Notes: a model not told the origin generated them from the sequence alone. Shown: positions 8,058 to 17,229, counted from the first letter of the stretch. The stretch: 33,875 nt of DNA from CAIKAP01 sp964574605 (GCA_964574605.1 CAZNOK010000025.1:1-33875), one strand, 5' to 3'. Translations and numbers: made by a program.

Positions 8058-9568
8058 CTACATTGTCGTCGTTTCTTGTTATGTTCTTGTCTGTCGCGGC
8101 CTTTGTCCCGACGGTGTCAGCAGTGGAACTGCCGTTTCCGATGGCGATACCGACTGCGCCGGTGTTTCCGTCGCGGACGTTCAACATCCGCGATTACGGC
8201 GCGGCGCCGGGCGGGGAAACGCTCAACACGAAAGCCGTTGCCGCCGCCATTGCGGCGTGCGCGAAAGCCGGCGGCGGACGCGTTCTCGTGCCGTCGGGCG
8301 TGTGGCTGACAGGACCGGTGCATTTGCGCAGCAAGGTGGAATTGCACGTGGCCGAGGGCGCGGAACTGCGGTTCAGCCGGAACTACAGCGATTATCTGCC
8401 GGTGGTTTATATGCAGCGCGGCGGCGTGCGTTGCTACAACTATTCGCCCTTGATTTACGCGCGCGATTGCACGGATGTCGCCGTGACCGGGACCGGCACG
8501 CTTAACGGCCAAGGCGATGCGTGGTGGCCGTGGAAGAAGAAACAACCGGGCATGGATCGGCTGTTTGCCGCTGGGGCCAAACAATTGCCCATCAAACAGC
8601 GCGTGTTCGGCACGGAAGCCGATGGCGTGCGACCTCCGTTCATTCAGATGATTGATTGCCGCAACGTCTTGCTCGAAGGGTTCACGCTGCTCGACGGTCC
8701 TTCCTGGAACATCCACCCGGTCACGTGCGAGAATCTCATTGTCCGCAAGGTCAGCATCATTGCCAAGGGACCGAACAACGATGGGATTGATCCTGATTCC
8801 TGCAAGAATGTCCTCATCGAGGATTGCCTGCTCGACACGGGCGACGATTGCATCTGCTTGAAGGCAGGTCGCGACGAGGACGGCTGGAGCGTGGGGCGTC
8901 CTTGCGAAAACATCATCATTCGGCGTTGCAAAACCAAGCGCGGTCATGGCGGCGTGGTGCTCGGCAGCGAAATGTCGGCCGGTATCCGCAACGTCTTTGT
9001 GTATGATTGCGAGTTTGACGGAACTGATCGCGGCGTGCGCATCAAATCGCTGCCGGGGCGCGGCGGGTTTATGGAAAACGTCTGGGTTCAAGACGTCCGG
9101 ATGGGCAAGATTCGGATGAAAGCGGTTGATATCACGCTTCGCTATGGCGACCGCTCGGTGACTGATCCTGCGACCAAGGCGCAGCCGGTGCTTCGCGGAT
9201 TCTACCTGCGCAACATCACCTGCGAACAAGCGGACACGGCGATTGACTTGGCCGGGTTGCCGGACAATCGGATAGGCGACGTGAGTTTCGAGAATGTGGC
9301 CGTGACAGCCAAGCGCGGGTTGGTCTCCAGTTGGGTCAGCGGACTGCGATTGAACGGAGTGGACATCCGACCGGCCAAAGGCCCGGCGTTGCGATTGGTA
9401 AACAACACTGATGTCATCATCAAGGATACCGTGTGTCCCGCATCGGTGGAACCGTTCTTGCGCGTCGAAGGCGCAGAAAGCCGTTCCATCAAACTCGGTT
9501 CCCAAAAGCAGACCGTCGAATTTGCGGACGATGCACCGCCGGCTGCTGTCAGCCGTAAGGAGAACTGA
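8054..9568 (+). CDS. Exported GH28 polygalacturonase, canonical active site
   Basis: A 504-residue protein with signal peptide (cleavage near VSAVE, residue 23-24) and the GH28 beta-helix. All four catalytic motifs are present in order: NNDGID at 241-246, GDDC at 263-266, GHG at 297-299 and RIK at 329-331. It starts with FNIRDYGA and AVAAAIAACAKAGGGRVLVPSG, as usual. GH28 enzymes hydrolyse alpha-linked galacturonic acid by inversion; exo-acting relatives and rhamnogalacturonan-specific members share these motifs, so the exact linkage is open. The loop at about 156-192 (WWPWKKKQPGMDRL...) resembles that of exo-polygalacturonases. It overlaps the radical SAM gene by ATGA and is 6 nt from the next start. 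Confidence 0.92.
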   Translation: MTTLSSFLVMFLSVAAFVPTVSAVELPFPMAIPTAPVFPSRTFNIRDYGAAPGGETLNTKAVAAAIAACAKAGGGRVLVPSGVWLTGPVHLRSKVELHVAEGAELRFSRNYSDYLPVVYMQRGGVRCYNYSPLIYARDCTDVAVTGTGTLNGQGDAWWPWKKKQPGMDRLFAAGAKQLPIKQRVFGTEADGVRPPFIQMIDCRNVLLEGFTLLDGPSWNIHPVTCENLIVRKVSIIAKGPNNDGIDPDSCKNVLIEDCLLDTGDDCICLKAGRDEDGWSVGRPCENIIIRRCKTKRGHGGVVLGSEMSAGIRNVFVYDCEFDGTDRGVRIKSLPGRGGFMENVWVQDVRMGKIRMKAVDITLRYGDRSVTDPATKAQPVLRGFYLRNITCEQADTAIDLAGLPDNRIGDVSFENVAVTAKRGLVSSWVSGLRLNGVDIRPAKGPALRLVNNTDVIIKDTVCPASVEPFLRVEGAESRSIKLGSQKQTVEFADDAPPAAVSRKEN

Positions 9569-9574
9569 AGGCCC

Positions 9575-11029
9575 ATGAACGTCACGACTGGTTTCTGCAA
9601 AGGTGTGCTGGGGGTCGTTCTGGTTTCCATGATGGCGGTGACCGCGTCGGCGTGCGATGGGATCGTTGTCGGTCGTCTGGCATCGGTTGATGGTTCGGTT
9701 CTATTGGGACACAACGAGGAGAATGCTCTGGACCGCGTGATTGAGTTTCGCAAAATCCCGCGACTGCGTCCTTCTGCCGGTGAAAAGGTTGATCTTGGTC
9801 GCGGCGGTCAACTCGATCCTGTGGCGGAGACTTGGGCTTTTTTGTGGAGCGAGAATCCCGGACTTGAATACAGCGACGGCTATCTCAACGAATGGGGCGT
9901 GGCCGTGACGAGCATCAAGTGCGTGTCGCGCGAAGACGATTACGATGCGTTGGTCGCCCGCGGCGAAATCCGCGACGGCGGAATCGGCTACACGCTTCGC
10001 CGTCTCGTGGCGCAACGGGCGCGGTCAGCCAGGGACGGCGTGGAATTGATTGGTCAACTTGTCGAGCGTTTTGGTTATGCCGACTCAGGGAGGACGTACA
10101 TCTTGGCCGATCCGCGGGAAGCTTGGATCGTCGAGGTGGTAAGGGGACGGAGATGGGTGGCGCAGCGCGTGCCCGACGACAAAGTAGTTGTCCTGTCCGC
10201 TCGTCACGTAATTGGTGAAGTCAATCTGGCCGACCGAGCGAACTTTCGTGGCTCTCCTGACTTGATCAGCTACGCCGTCCAACGCGGTTGGTTTGATCCG
10301 GGGGCAGGACAGCCATTCAACTTCCGCTTGGCCTACCAATCTCCCGACCACACGAAGCCTGAGAAACGACAGTTTCGAGGCCAGGAAGTAATCTCAGGGG
10401 CGCCGTGCCAATGGCCGCCCGAACAAGCGCTGCCTTTCGCTGTTCGTCCGCGCTCGCGGTTGTCTGTCCGCGACGTAATGGCAGTGCTGCGCGATCCCGG
10501 CGGCGTTGCTTCATTTTTCGGCAAAACAACTCAGGAGGCTGCCGTCTTCCAGCTTCGTCCCAACCTGCCCAGCGAGATAGGCTGTGTGTATTGGCGCACG
10601 ACCGGACGGCCGGACATCAGTGTCCTGACACCTTGGCACGTTGCGGTGACAGCGACGCCGGAGATTTATGGCCAGCGCGGTGATCCCCAACAACTGCTCT
10701 CGTTAAAGCAACACTTCGAGCCGCCGCCTGAGATTTTTCAACCTGATTTCTCCCGTGCATGGTGGAAGTTCAAACGACTGGCTCAAGTTGTTGACGAATC
10801 CTATGACACCCGAATCAGCACGGTCCAGAAATCATGGCAGACGATGGAGCGTCGTTTGGTGCAGGAGCAAGCGCGAGTCGAAGCCAAAGCATTGGCCCTC
10901 TGGCAAACTGATCGTGCCGCCGCTCGCGCCTTGTTGACACGGTTTTGTTGCGAACGCGCATTAGGGGCTTGCGCTGAGGCAGACAAAATGGCCAGAATGC
11001 GTGGTCCGACCAAGAACTGGAATCCATGA
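9575..11029 (+). CDS. Exported C69-family dipeptidase-like Ntn hydrolase
   Basis: A 484-residue protein. The first 26 residues form a signal peptide ending in TASA, and cleavage would expose Cys27 in ACDGIVVGRLASVDGSVLLGHNEE. This matches family C69 (PepD-type dipeptidases), where an N-terminal Cys becomes the Ntn nucleophile after processing. Further family-like segments are LEYSDGYLNEWGVAVTS and GRTYILADPREAWIVEVV. The family cuts short peptides, and relatives act on other amides. In a glycan-degradation locus it could trim peptides attached to glycan (peptidoglycan or glycoprotein fragments) or cleave an amide on a sugar; this is inference. A Shine-Dalgarno AAGGAG stands at 9557-9562, and its stop overlaps the next ATG. 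Confidence 0.8.
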   Translation: MNVTTGFCKGVLGVVLVSMMAVTASACDGIVVGRLASVDGSVLLGHNEENALDRVIEFRKIPRLRPSAGEKVDLGRGGQLDPVAETWAFLWSENPGLEYSDGYLNEWGVAVTSIKCVSREDDYDALVARGEIRDGGIGYTLRRLVAQRARSARDGVELIGQLVERFGYADSGRTYILADPREAWIVEVVRGRRWVAQRVPDDKVVVLSARHVIGEVNLADRANFRGSPDLISYAVQRGWFDPGAGQPFNFRLAYQSPDHTKPEKRQFRGQEVISGAPCQWPPEQALPFAVRPRSRLSVRDVMAVLRDPGGVASFFGKTTQEAAVFQLRPNLPSEIGCVYWRTTGRPDISVLTPWHVAVTATPEIYGQRGDPQQLLSLKQHFEPPPEIFQPDFSRAWWKFKRLAQVVDESYDTRISTVQKSWQTMERRLVQEQARVEAKALALWQTDRAAARALLTRFCCERALGACAEADKMARMRGPTKNWNP

Positions 11030-11970
11030 GAGCGCTGACTCGATGTACCGCGACCTCGCGACGCGAGTTCCTCCAGACCGCTGCCGGTTTGGCGGTTTCG
11101 GTCTGCTGCGCGGAACCGGTATCGCCGCGGCCGGCGAAGATCATTGATACACACACTCACTTCTTCGATCCGTCACGCCCGGAGGGCGTGCCGTGGCCGC
11201 CGAAGAATGACGAACTGCTGTATCGCACCACATTGCCGCAGCACTACCGCGCGTTGCCGGTGCCGCAGCCTGTTGACGGCACCGTCGTGGTCGAGGCCAG
11301 CCCGTGGGTCGAGGACAACCAGTGGATTCTCGATCTGGCGGCCCGCGAACCGTTCATCGTTGGACTGGTTGGCAACCTGCCGCTGGGCACGCCGGAGTTT
11401 GCTGGTCATTTGAAACGGTTCAGCGCGAACCCGCTATTCCGCGGTGTTCGCACTCGCAGCGCTTCGTTGGAAGACCCCGCCGTCGTCAAAGACTTGCGCG
11501 CTGTGGCTGAGCGCGGCCTCTGTTTCGATGTGCATTCGCCGCCATCATGGGTTGCGCAGGCCGACCGTCTGGCGCGGCAGGTGCCGGACTTGCGCTTGAT
11601 TATCAATCACGTTGCGAATGCCGAAGTAAACGGCAAGGAACCACCGGACGAGTGGCGACGATTGATGGAAACCTTGGCGGCGCACAAGAACGTGTTCATG
11701 AAAGTGTCGGGACTCGTCGAGGGCACCAAGTGCCGCAATGGCGACGCGCCGGCGCAGACGGACTTTTACCGGCCGGTGCTGGATGTGCTCTGGAAACTGT
11801 TCGGCGCGGAACGTCTGCTCTACGGCAGCAACTGGCCGGTGAGCGGTCGCTTCGCACCGTTGAGCCGCGTGCAACAGATCGCGATGGATTTCTTCGCCGG
11901 CAAGGGGCAGACTGCACTCGATAAAGTCTTTTGGAAGAACGCACAAAAAGCATACGCATTGAAACTGTGA
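11026..11970 (+). CDS. Tat-exported amidohydrolase_2 family lactonase-like protein
   Basis: A 314-residue protein with a twin-arginine signal (SRREFLQTAAGLAVS). The mature part opens with IIDTHTHFFDPSRPEG (His43 and His45), the signature of the COG3618/amidohydrolase_2 group that includes L-fuconolactonase, L-rhamnono-lactonase and pyrone-dicarboxylate lactonase. FDVHSPPS and LIINHVAN supply two more barrel-strand His residues. The closing LLYGSNWPVSGRF corresponds to the usual GSDWP, but with Asn in place of the expected catalytic Asp. It most likely opens a sugar lactone, feeding the acid-sugar dehydratase encoded elsewhere in the operon. Export is unusual for a lactonase and fits a periplasmic oxidation route. 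It overlaps both neighbours by 4 nt (ATGA, GTGA). Confidence 0.78.
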   Translation: MRALTRCTATSRREFLQTAAGLAVSVCCAEPVSPRPAKIIDTHTHFFDPSRPEGVPWPPKNDELLYRTTLPQHYRALPVPQPVDGTVVVEASPWVEDNQWILDLAAREPFIVGLVGNLPLGTPEFAGHLKRFSANPLFRGVRTRSASLEDPAVVKDLRAVAERGLCFDVHSPPSWVAQADRLARQVPDLRLIINHVANAEVNGKEPPDEWRRLMETLAAHKNVFMKVSGLVEGTKCRNGDAPAQTDFYRPVLDVLWKLFGAERLLYGSNWPVSGRFAPLSRVQQIAMDFFAGKGQTALDKVFWKNAQKAYALKL

Positions 11971-14201
11971 GAATCTCTGGTGTCATTGACGGCGCACTGT
12001 TTGTCCTGTTTGTGTGTGGTGCGCTTTTCCCGCGCGCTGGCGAGGCGGTGGATGTCGTGCCGCAGCGGCCGGTGGTGGGGCAGTGTGTGGAGGTGAGCGT
12101 GGCGGTGCCCGGTCATTATGCGAATCCGTTCGATACGGAACAAGTCGCCGTGACAGCGGTGTTGGAACGCGGCTCTGAGCGATGCGCACTGAATGGTTTT
12201 TTCTGTGAACGTGATGGGGTGCAATCGTTCCGTGTCCGTTTCATCCCCACGGCGGCAGGCAAGCATCGGCTGCGACTGCGCGTGCACAGTGGCGCGTCAG
12301 AAGTCAGCGCCGAGACGTTGGAAATTCCCGTGGCTCCGGCGATTTTTGCCGGTTTCGTGCGGACTGGTGCGAGCCGGCCGTGGTTGGAGTATGAGGACGG
12401 CACGCCGTTTGTGCCGCTAGGAATCAATTTCTTTTACAGCGCTCCTTTGGGGCGTTCATTGCCGGTTGAGCGGTTGCCGTGGGCTTTGGCCACGCTGGAG
12501 AAGTTGCGGGCCAACGGAGGCAACTTCATCCGTCTGCGTTTGGATTCGTGGTGGTTCGGCATCGAGAACCCCGCCGATCCGGCGAGCGGCTTCCGCGGGC
12601 TGGGGTATTATCATCAAGGCGTCTGCGAGGAGATTGACCGGATTCTGCGCTGGTGCGAGGAGCAAGGTGTCAAGGTGCTGGTCTGTCTGGACAACGCCAA
12701 TGCCTCAGTCAATGGCGTGACGAACACGGAGAAGAAGAGCAATCTTTACCTTATCAGCGCAGGCGGGCCGTGCCGGACGCCCGACGAGTTCTGGACCGAT
12801 GCTGCCTGTCGCAAGGCCGTCCGGCAACGGCTGCGTTATGTGGTGGCCCGGTGGGGTTACTCGCCGGCGATTCTCGGCTGGGAATTGTGGAACGAATTGG
12901 AATTGCACCGCGAGTTGCTCCCGCAACAGAATGCGTGGTGCAAGGAAATGGCGGATTACTTGCGTCAACTCGATCCGCATCGCCGGCTCGTGACAAACAG
13001 CACCGCGATCAACTCACCCATGGACGAAGCGCGCGCGAGAAAGCATTGGACAAGCTCTGGATTGGACCTCATCCAAGAGCATCATTACGGCGCGGGCGAC
13101 TCCGGTCTGGTCTTCTATCAACGCGCCGGCGTTGCCCGGCGACTCTATCCCCAAACGCCGTTTCTGATCGGCGAGTTCGGTCCCGACACGCAAGTGACAC
13201 TGGTTGCCGGCGATGTTGATGGGGTTGACCTGCACAACGGCCTTTGGGGTTCGCTCCTGTCCGGAGCCTGTGGCGCGGCGATCCCGTGGTTCGTGCGGGA
13301 ATATCTGGATCGTCACCAACTCTGGCCCCACTTCCGTTCGCTGACCGATTTCGCGAAGGGGATTCCTTGGAAACATTCCCGTCTGGCGGTGTTGTCGCTG
13401 CCCCGTCCTTATTGCCGGCGACCGGCGACGTTGCCGCGCCAAGACCTGTGCATCGTTCCGTCCATGACCATGTTTGCACGCCCACAAACCAACGAGTTTG
13501 TCGTTGGCCGCGACGGAACCGTTACCAACGAAGCCGAAGTGCCGAAGTTGCTGTTCACGCCCGTCGCGCATCCTGAGTTGCGCAATCCGCCTACGTTTGT
13601 GGTTGACGCCGATGCCGAGTGGACGTTCTCCGTGCAGATCGGCAAGTCGGTGGGCGATGAGCGCAACGCGCTACGAATCGAACTCGATGGCCGCGAAGTT
13701 CTGCGCGAGCTGTTGCCGGCCGGCCGTGACCTTGGCAAAGAGTCAATCCGCATCGCGCAATCGGGCAACTGGCGGACGAGCTATGACAAGGCGTGTTCCA
13801 TTGCTGTTCCTGCCGGGAAGCACACGATCCGCCTCGACGCCCAAGGCAAAGACCGCATCGAGGTGGAAGCAATCAAATTCCAAAATTATGCCGGCAGCGG
13901 ATATGTCCCGGCCTTGGCGATCGGGTTGGGCACCGGTGAAAGCGCTTTTGTGTGGATTCATCACCTTGATCATTGTCTGGCCAAACGCCGACTCGGAGTG
14001 AAACCTGCCGTCCTGTCCGGCTTGGCGTTGGACATCGCGCCACTGAAAGCTGGCCAGTATCGCGTGGAGTGGCTGAACACTCTCACTGGCGACACCCTTC
14101 AGACCAGCTCATGTGCCTCAATTAAAGGCCGCTTGACGCTGGATTGTCCTTCACTGCGTAGCGATTATGCCCTGCGAGTTACTCGAGAAAGGGCACAATG
14201 A
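11967..14201 (+). CDS. Exported GH5-like glycosidase with N-terminal DUF5060 domain
   Basis: I chose the GTG at 11967, which overlaps the upstream stop (GTGA) and begins a signal peptide (MRISGVIDGALFVLFVCGALFPRAGEA); the frame also has a TTG at 11931. The 744-residue protein has a DUF5060-like beta-sandwich at about 28-122 (VPGHYANPFDTEQVAV), then a clan GH-A TIM barrel at about 135-450. Both catalytic Glu residues are visible: GWELWNE (Glu310, acid/base) and FLIGEFGPD (Glu403, nucleophile). A C-terminal beta-rich region (about 500-744) contains a probable carbohydrate-binding sandwich. Such proteins are retaining beta-glycosidases of GH5-type; substrate is not readable. Two sequence relatives of this architecture occur in the window (see 24600). 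Confidence 0.8.
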   Translation: MRISGVIDGALFVLFVCGALFPRAGEAVDVVPQRPVVGQCVEVSVAVPGHYANPFDTEQVAVTAVLERGSERCALNGFFCERDGVQSFRVRFIPTAAGKHRLRLRVHSGASEVSAETLEIPVAPAIFAGFVRTGASRPWLEYEDGTPFVPLGINFFYSAPLGRSLPVERLPWALATLEKLRANGGNFIRLRLDSWWFGIENPADPASGFRGLGYYHQGVCEEIDRILRWCEEQGVKVLVCLDNANASVNGVTNTEKKSNLYLISAGGPCRTPDEFWTDAACRKAVRQRLRYVVARWGYSPAILGWELWNELELHRELLPQQNAWCKEMADYLRQLDPHRRLVTNSTAINSPMDEARARKHWTSSGLDLIQEHHYGAGDSGLVFYQRAGVARRLYPQTPFLIGEFGPDTQVTLVAGDVDGVDLHNGLWGSLLSGACGAAIPWFVREYLDRHQLWPHFRSLTDFAKGIPWKHSRLAVLSLPRPYCRRPATLPRQDLCIVPSMTMFARPQTNEFVVGRDGTVTNEAEVPKLLFTPVAHPELRNPPTFVVDADAEWTFSVQIGKSVGDERNALRIELDGREVLRELLPAGRDLGKESIRIAQSGNWRTSYDKACSIAVPAGKHTIRLDAQGKDRIEVEAIKFQNYAGSGYVPALAIGLGTGESAFVWIHHLDHCLAKRRLGVKPAVLSGLALDIAPLKAGQYRVEWLNTLTGDTLQTSSCASIKGRLTLDCPSLRSDYALRVTRERAQ

Positions 14202-14212
14202 AAGGAACCACA

Positions 14213-15805
14213 ATGAAACCACTTCATTCTCGCCGCGATTTTCTGAAAACATCCGCCTCGATGGCAGGACTGTTCCTGCTGAGATTCCCGGCGTGGGCCG
14301 CACAAGATTGGCCGCGTCGCACCATTCATCCTTATCCGAACAAGGTCGCATGGGGCGACGGCACGTTGCGCTTGAGCAAACGAGTCACGCTCGCTATTGG
14401 GGGTGACTGCGACGCGGCAATGATGAAGGATCTCTGGCAACGGTTCACATTCGGCGCGGTGAAACTGGACGTGACCAAAGACGCGGCATTGAAACCCGGC
14501 GAATTTTCGCTAGGAGGCGCGCGTCCGCCGCAGCGGGAGCCGAATGATACCTACGCGCTCGCCGCCACCGATGCCGGCATCGCGGCCAGCAGTGTGGATG
14601 CAGCGTCGGCGCGTCACGCATGGTTCACGTTGCTCCAACTCCTCCAACCGAGTGGAACGGGCGTCTCGCCTGTTCATTCGGGAATCCCTGCGGCCCAAAC
14701 GGGCGGGACGCCCGTTCCACTGGACCTCAGCTTCGCCGTGCCGCACGTGGAAATCCACGACTGGCCGGCGCTGAAGTTTCGCGGGCTGCACCTGTGCATT
14801 TTCCACGAGACAACACCGTTGATGATCGAGAAGGCGATACGACTGGCGGCGTTCTTCAAGTTCACGCATGTCGTGCTGGAGTTCTGGGGGATGTTGAAGC
14901 TCGATGCATTGAAAGAATTGTCGTGGCCGGACGCGTGGACGAAAGCGGACGCTGGTAAGCTGGTCAGAATCGCGCGGAGCATGGGCATGGAAGTCATCCC
15001 GATGTTCAACTCATGGGGTCACGCTACGTCTTGCCGTGTCCGCCACGGGCGTCATGTCGTGCTCGACCAGAATCCGCGGCTGGCGCCGCTGTTCGAGCCG
15101 GACGGCTGGACGTGGTGCCTGACAAACCCTCGGACGCAAGACCTGCTGCAGCGCGTGCACGATGAATTGATGGAATTCGCTGGACCGGGACAGTATTTTC
15201 ACATCGGCTGTGACGAGGCGTACTCGCACGCCACCTGCGACCGGTGCCGTCAGACCGACCATGTGCAGCTTTTCGCCGAGCACATCAACAATTTGGCGGC
15301 GCACATCGAGAAGCGTGGGCGTCGCGCCATGATGTGGGGCGACCCGTTGCTGGAGCGCGCGAAGTGGCCGACAGGTTTTTCGGCCAATGGCACACCGACG
15401 CTGCCGACACATCTGGCTTTGGATCGCATTTCGCGCAAGATCATCATCAATGACTGGCATTACGGTGTGACGGGTGATGTCCCTACGCTGGCCCATTTTC
15501 GCGAGCATGGCTTCGAAACCATCGCGTGTCCGTGGAACTCGACGGCGAACATTCGTGCGTTGTCCAAGGCCGCTGTCGTGAACAAGAGCGACGGCGTGTT
15601 GATGACGACGTGGCATCATCTCGCCAAGAGCATCCCGGTGCTGCACTACACCGCCGCCTGCGTCTGGTCGAAGAATCAATCCGCTCAATCCGGCGCATTG
15701 GCTCTTACGACGACAGCGGCTCTCTTGCGCAAGCTCGTGCCGGCAGATGGGAAGTTCGACCGGGCAGGATGGAATTTGTTTGAGCAACCGTTCGAGATTG
15801 ACTAG
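14213..15805 (+). CDS. Tat-exported GH20 beta-N-acetylhexosaminidase-like protein
   Basis: A 530-residue protein from ATG 14213, which has AAAGGA 6 nt upstream; an in-frame ATG at 14198 overlaps the previous stop and is the alternative. Residues 1-30 form a Tat signal (SRRDFLKTSASMAG). An N-terminal GH20b-like domain (about 35-180) precedes the TIM barrel starting at LKFRGLHLCIF. The catalytic Asp-Glu pair is in HIGCDEAYSHATC (Asp334/Glu335), as in GH20, where the substrate's N-acetyl group assists removal of terminal beta-GlcNAc or GalNAc. Residues about 147-170 are encoded by a palindromic repeat inserted in frame (see separate entry), just before the barrel. CDEAYSHATCDRC also holds a Cys cluster. 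The insert lies between domains and need not destroy function. Confidence 0.85.
   Translation: MKPLHSRRDFLKTSASMAGLFLLRFPAWAAQDWPRRTIHPYPNKVAWGDGTLRLSKRVTLAIGGDCDAAMMKDLWQRFTFGAVKLDVTKDAALKPGEFSLGGARPPQREPNDTYALAATDAGIAASSVDAASARHAWFTLLQLLQPSGTGVSPVHSGIPAAQTGGTPVPLDLSFAVPHVEIHDWPALKFRGLHLCIFHETTPLMIEKAIRLAAFFKFTHVVLEFWGMLKLDALKELSWPDAWTKADAGKLVRIARSMGMEVIPMFNSWGHATSCRVRHGRHVVLDQNPRLAPLFEPDGWTWCLTNPRTQDLLQRVHDELMEFAGPGQYFHIGCDEAYSHATCDRCRQTDHVQLFAEHINNLAAHIEKRGRRAMMWGDPLLERAKWPTGFSANGTPTLPTHLALDRISRKIIINDWHYGVTGDVPTLAHFREHGFETIACPWNSTANIRALSKAAVVNKSDGVLMTTWHHLAKSIPVLHYTAACVWSKNQSAQSGALALTTTAALLRKLVPADGKFDRAGWNLFEQPFEID
14651..14721 (+). repeat. Palindromic repeat (REP/MITE-like) inserted in frame in the GH20 gene
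   Basis: Two 24-nt arms, 14651-14674 and 14698-14721, are inverted complements at 22 of 24 positions; they start with AGTGGAACGGGCGTC and end with the complement. A 23-nt loop separates them. The element is read through in frame and adds SGTGVSPV...GGTPVP to the protein. From memory, similar GTGVSPV/GGTPVP peptides from palindromes recur in verrucomicrobial and planctomycetal proteins, which suggests a dispersed small repeat. I found no second copy in this window. Confidence 0.8.
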
Positions 15806-15815
15806 CATGAACAAC

Positions 15816-15824
15816 AAAGGAGAG
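15816..15824 (+). promoter_or_regulatory. Shine-Dalgarno AAAGGAGAG deciding the start at 15828
   Basis: The strong AAAGGAGAG ends 3 nt before ATG 15828 (GGAG core 5 nt away). An earlier in-frame ATG at 15807 lies upstream of this site and has no comparable ribosome-binding sequence, so 15828 is preferred; it also begins the Tat signal directly. Confidence 0.65.
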
Positions 15825-15827
15825 ACT

Positions 15828-17177
15828 ATGAACACAAGTATTTCACGACGGACATTTCTTCGGCAGTCGGCGGGAGTAGCGGTGGGACTCGGTGCGTTGA
15901 CGACGTTGCGCGCGCAGAACGTCCGCAGCGCTAACGAGCGGGTGAATGTGGCGATGATCGGGTGCGGCGGACGCGGAACGTTCGTGATCCGCATGATGAT
16001 CGAGGAGGCGGAGGCGAATTGCGTGACGCTCTGCGACCTCAACGAACAGCGATACGCTCGGACGGCGGACTTCATCAAGGAAAGCCAGAAGACGAAGCCG
16101 AAGTTCGAGAAGGACTACCGAAAGGTTCTGGATTCAAAAGACATTGATGCCGTGATTGTCGCCACGCCGGACAACTGGCATGCACCGTTGACGGTCTTTG
16201 CCTGCCAAGCCGGCAAGGATGTGTATGTCGAGAAGCCGCACTCGCATTGTATTTGGGAGAGCGGCAAGATGGTCGAGGCGGCGGCCAAATACAAACGGAT
16301 CGTGCAGGTTGGCACACAGAACCGCTCGACCGAATACAATCACATCGCGCGCGACTACATCCGTAGCGGCAAGCTCGGCAAGATCGGTCTGGTCAAGGTC
16401 TTCAATCTGAAGACCGGCTCGCCCTTCAAACTCGGCGAACCCGGCAAGCAGCCGGAAGGGTTCGACTGGGACCGCTGGCTTGGACGCGCGCCGTGGCGGC
16501 CGTATCACCAACGCCTATTTGGCAGCGGCTGGCATCAGTACTGGGATTTCTGCGGCGGCGACATGACCGACGATGGCATTCACCAGATTGATCTGGCGTT
16601 GATGTTGATGAGCGATCCCGGTTTGCCGAAGAGCGTGCGCGCGCTCGGCGGCCGGTACGTTCACAAGGGCGATGACTCCGAGGTGCCCGACGTGCTCAAC
16701 GTCTCATGGGATTTCGGCACCTACGCGATGACATTCGACATGAGCCAGTATCCGAAATACATGGAGAAGAGCACTGACGCGATCCGCAAAAAGAACTTGG
16801 TGCCGGACTGGATGCAGAACGCCACCCGCATCGAGGTCTATGGTCAGGAACTCTTCATGATTCTCGGCCGGCACGGTGGCGGGTTCATCGTGGAGAAGGG
16901 GAGCAGTCAGGTCGTGGAAAAAGTGTTTGGCCAAGCCGGCGACTACGCGCACTACCGGAACTTCATCAGTTGCGTGAAGAGCCGGAAGCAGCCGAACGCC
17001 GACATCTCCATCGCGCACGCCAGCAACGTCACTGCCCACATGGGCAACATCGCTCACAAGATTGGCAACGTGGCGCTCAATTACGATGCAAAGAGCAACA
17101 CGTTCGACAACCCCGAAGCCACCAAACGCGTCAAGGACTCCTACCGCAAAGGCTACGAGATTCCCGACTCGGTGTAA
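15828..17177 (+). CDS. Tat-exported Gfo/Idh/MocA family oxidoreductase
   Basis: A 449-residue protein with a twin-arginine signal (SRRTFLRQSAGVAVGLGALTT) exported folded with its cofactor, as expected for a NAD(P)-binding enzyme. The Rossmann domain has VAMIGCGGRG at 41-50, CDLNEQR after strand 2, and the family-defining VEKPHSHC (Glu-Lys-Pro at 135-137, Lys being catalytic-type). The C-terminal alpha/beta domain includes GSGWHQYWDFCGGDMTDDGIHQIDL, with the usual His pair. This subgroup oxidises or reduces sugar hydroxyls, and exported members are linked to 3-keto-glycoside chemistry with DUF1080 proteins, one of which is encoded at 27170. It precedes an AGE epimerase gene by 52 nt. Confidence 0.88.
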   Translation: MNTSISRRTFLRQSAGVAVGLGALTTLRAQNVRSANERVNVAMIGCGGRGTFVIRMMIEEAEANCVTLCDLNEQRYARTADFIKESQKTKPKFEKDYRKVLDSKDIDAVIVATPDNWHAPLTVFACQAGKDVYVEKPHSHCIWESGKMVEAAAKYKRIVQVGTQNRSTEYNHIARDYIRSGKLGKIGLVKVFNLKTGSPFKLGEPGKQPEGFDWDRWLGRAPWRPYHQRLFGSGWHQYWDFCGGDMTDDGIHQIDLALMLMSDPGLPKSVRALGGRYVHKGDDSEVPDVLNVSWDFGTYAMTFDMSQYPKYMEKSTDAIRKKNLVPDWMQNATRIEVYGQELFMILGRHGGGFIVEKGSSQVVEKVFGQAGDYAHYRNFISCVKSRKQPNADISIAHASNVTAHMGNIAHKIGNVALNYDAKSNTFDNPEATKRVKDSYRKGYEIPDSV

Positions 17178-17229
17178 TTGTGCGCCATGAACGCACTGTG
17201 GCGGTTTCCTCAGGCAGGGCGACCGTGAG

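Noticed and set aside
17187..17228. 13-codon ORF before the AGE gene
   Set aside because: Too short, no Shine-Dalgarno, no attenuator-like hairpin seen.
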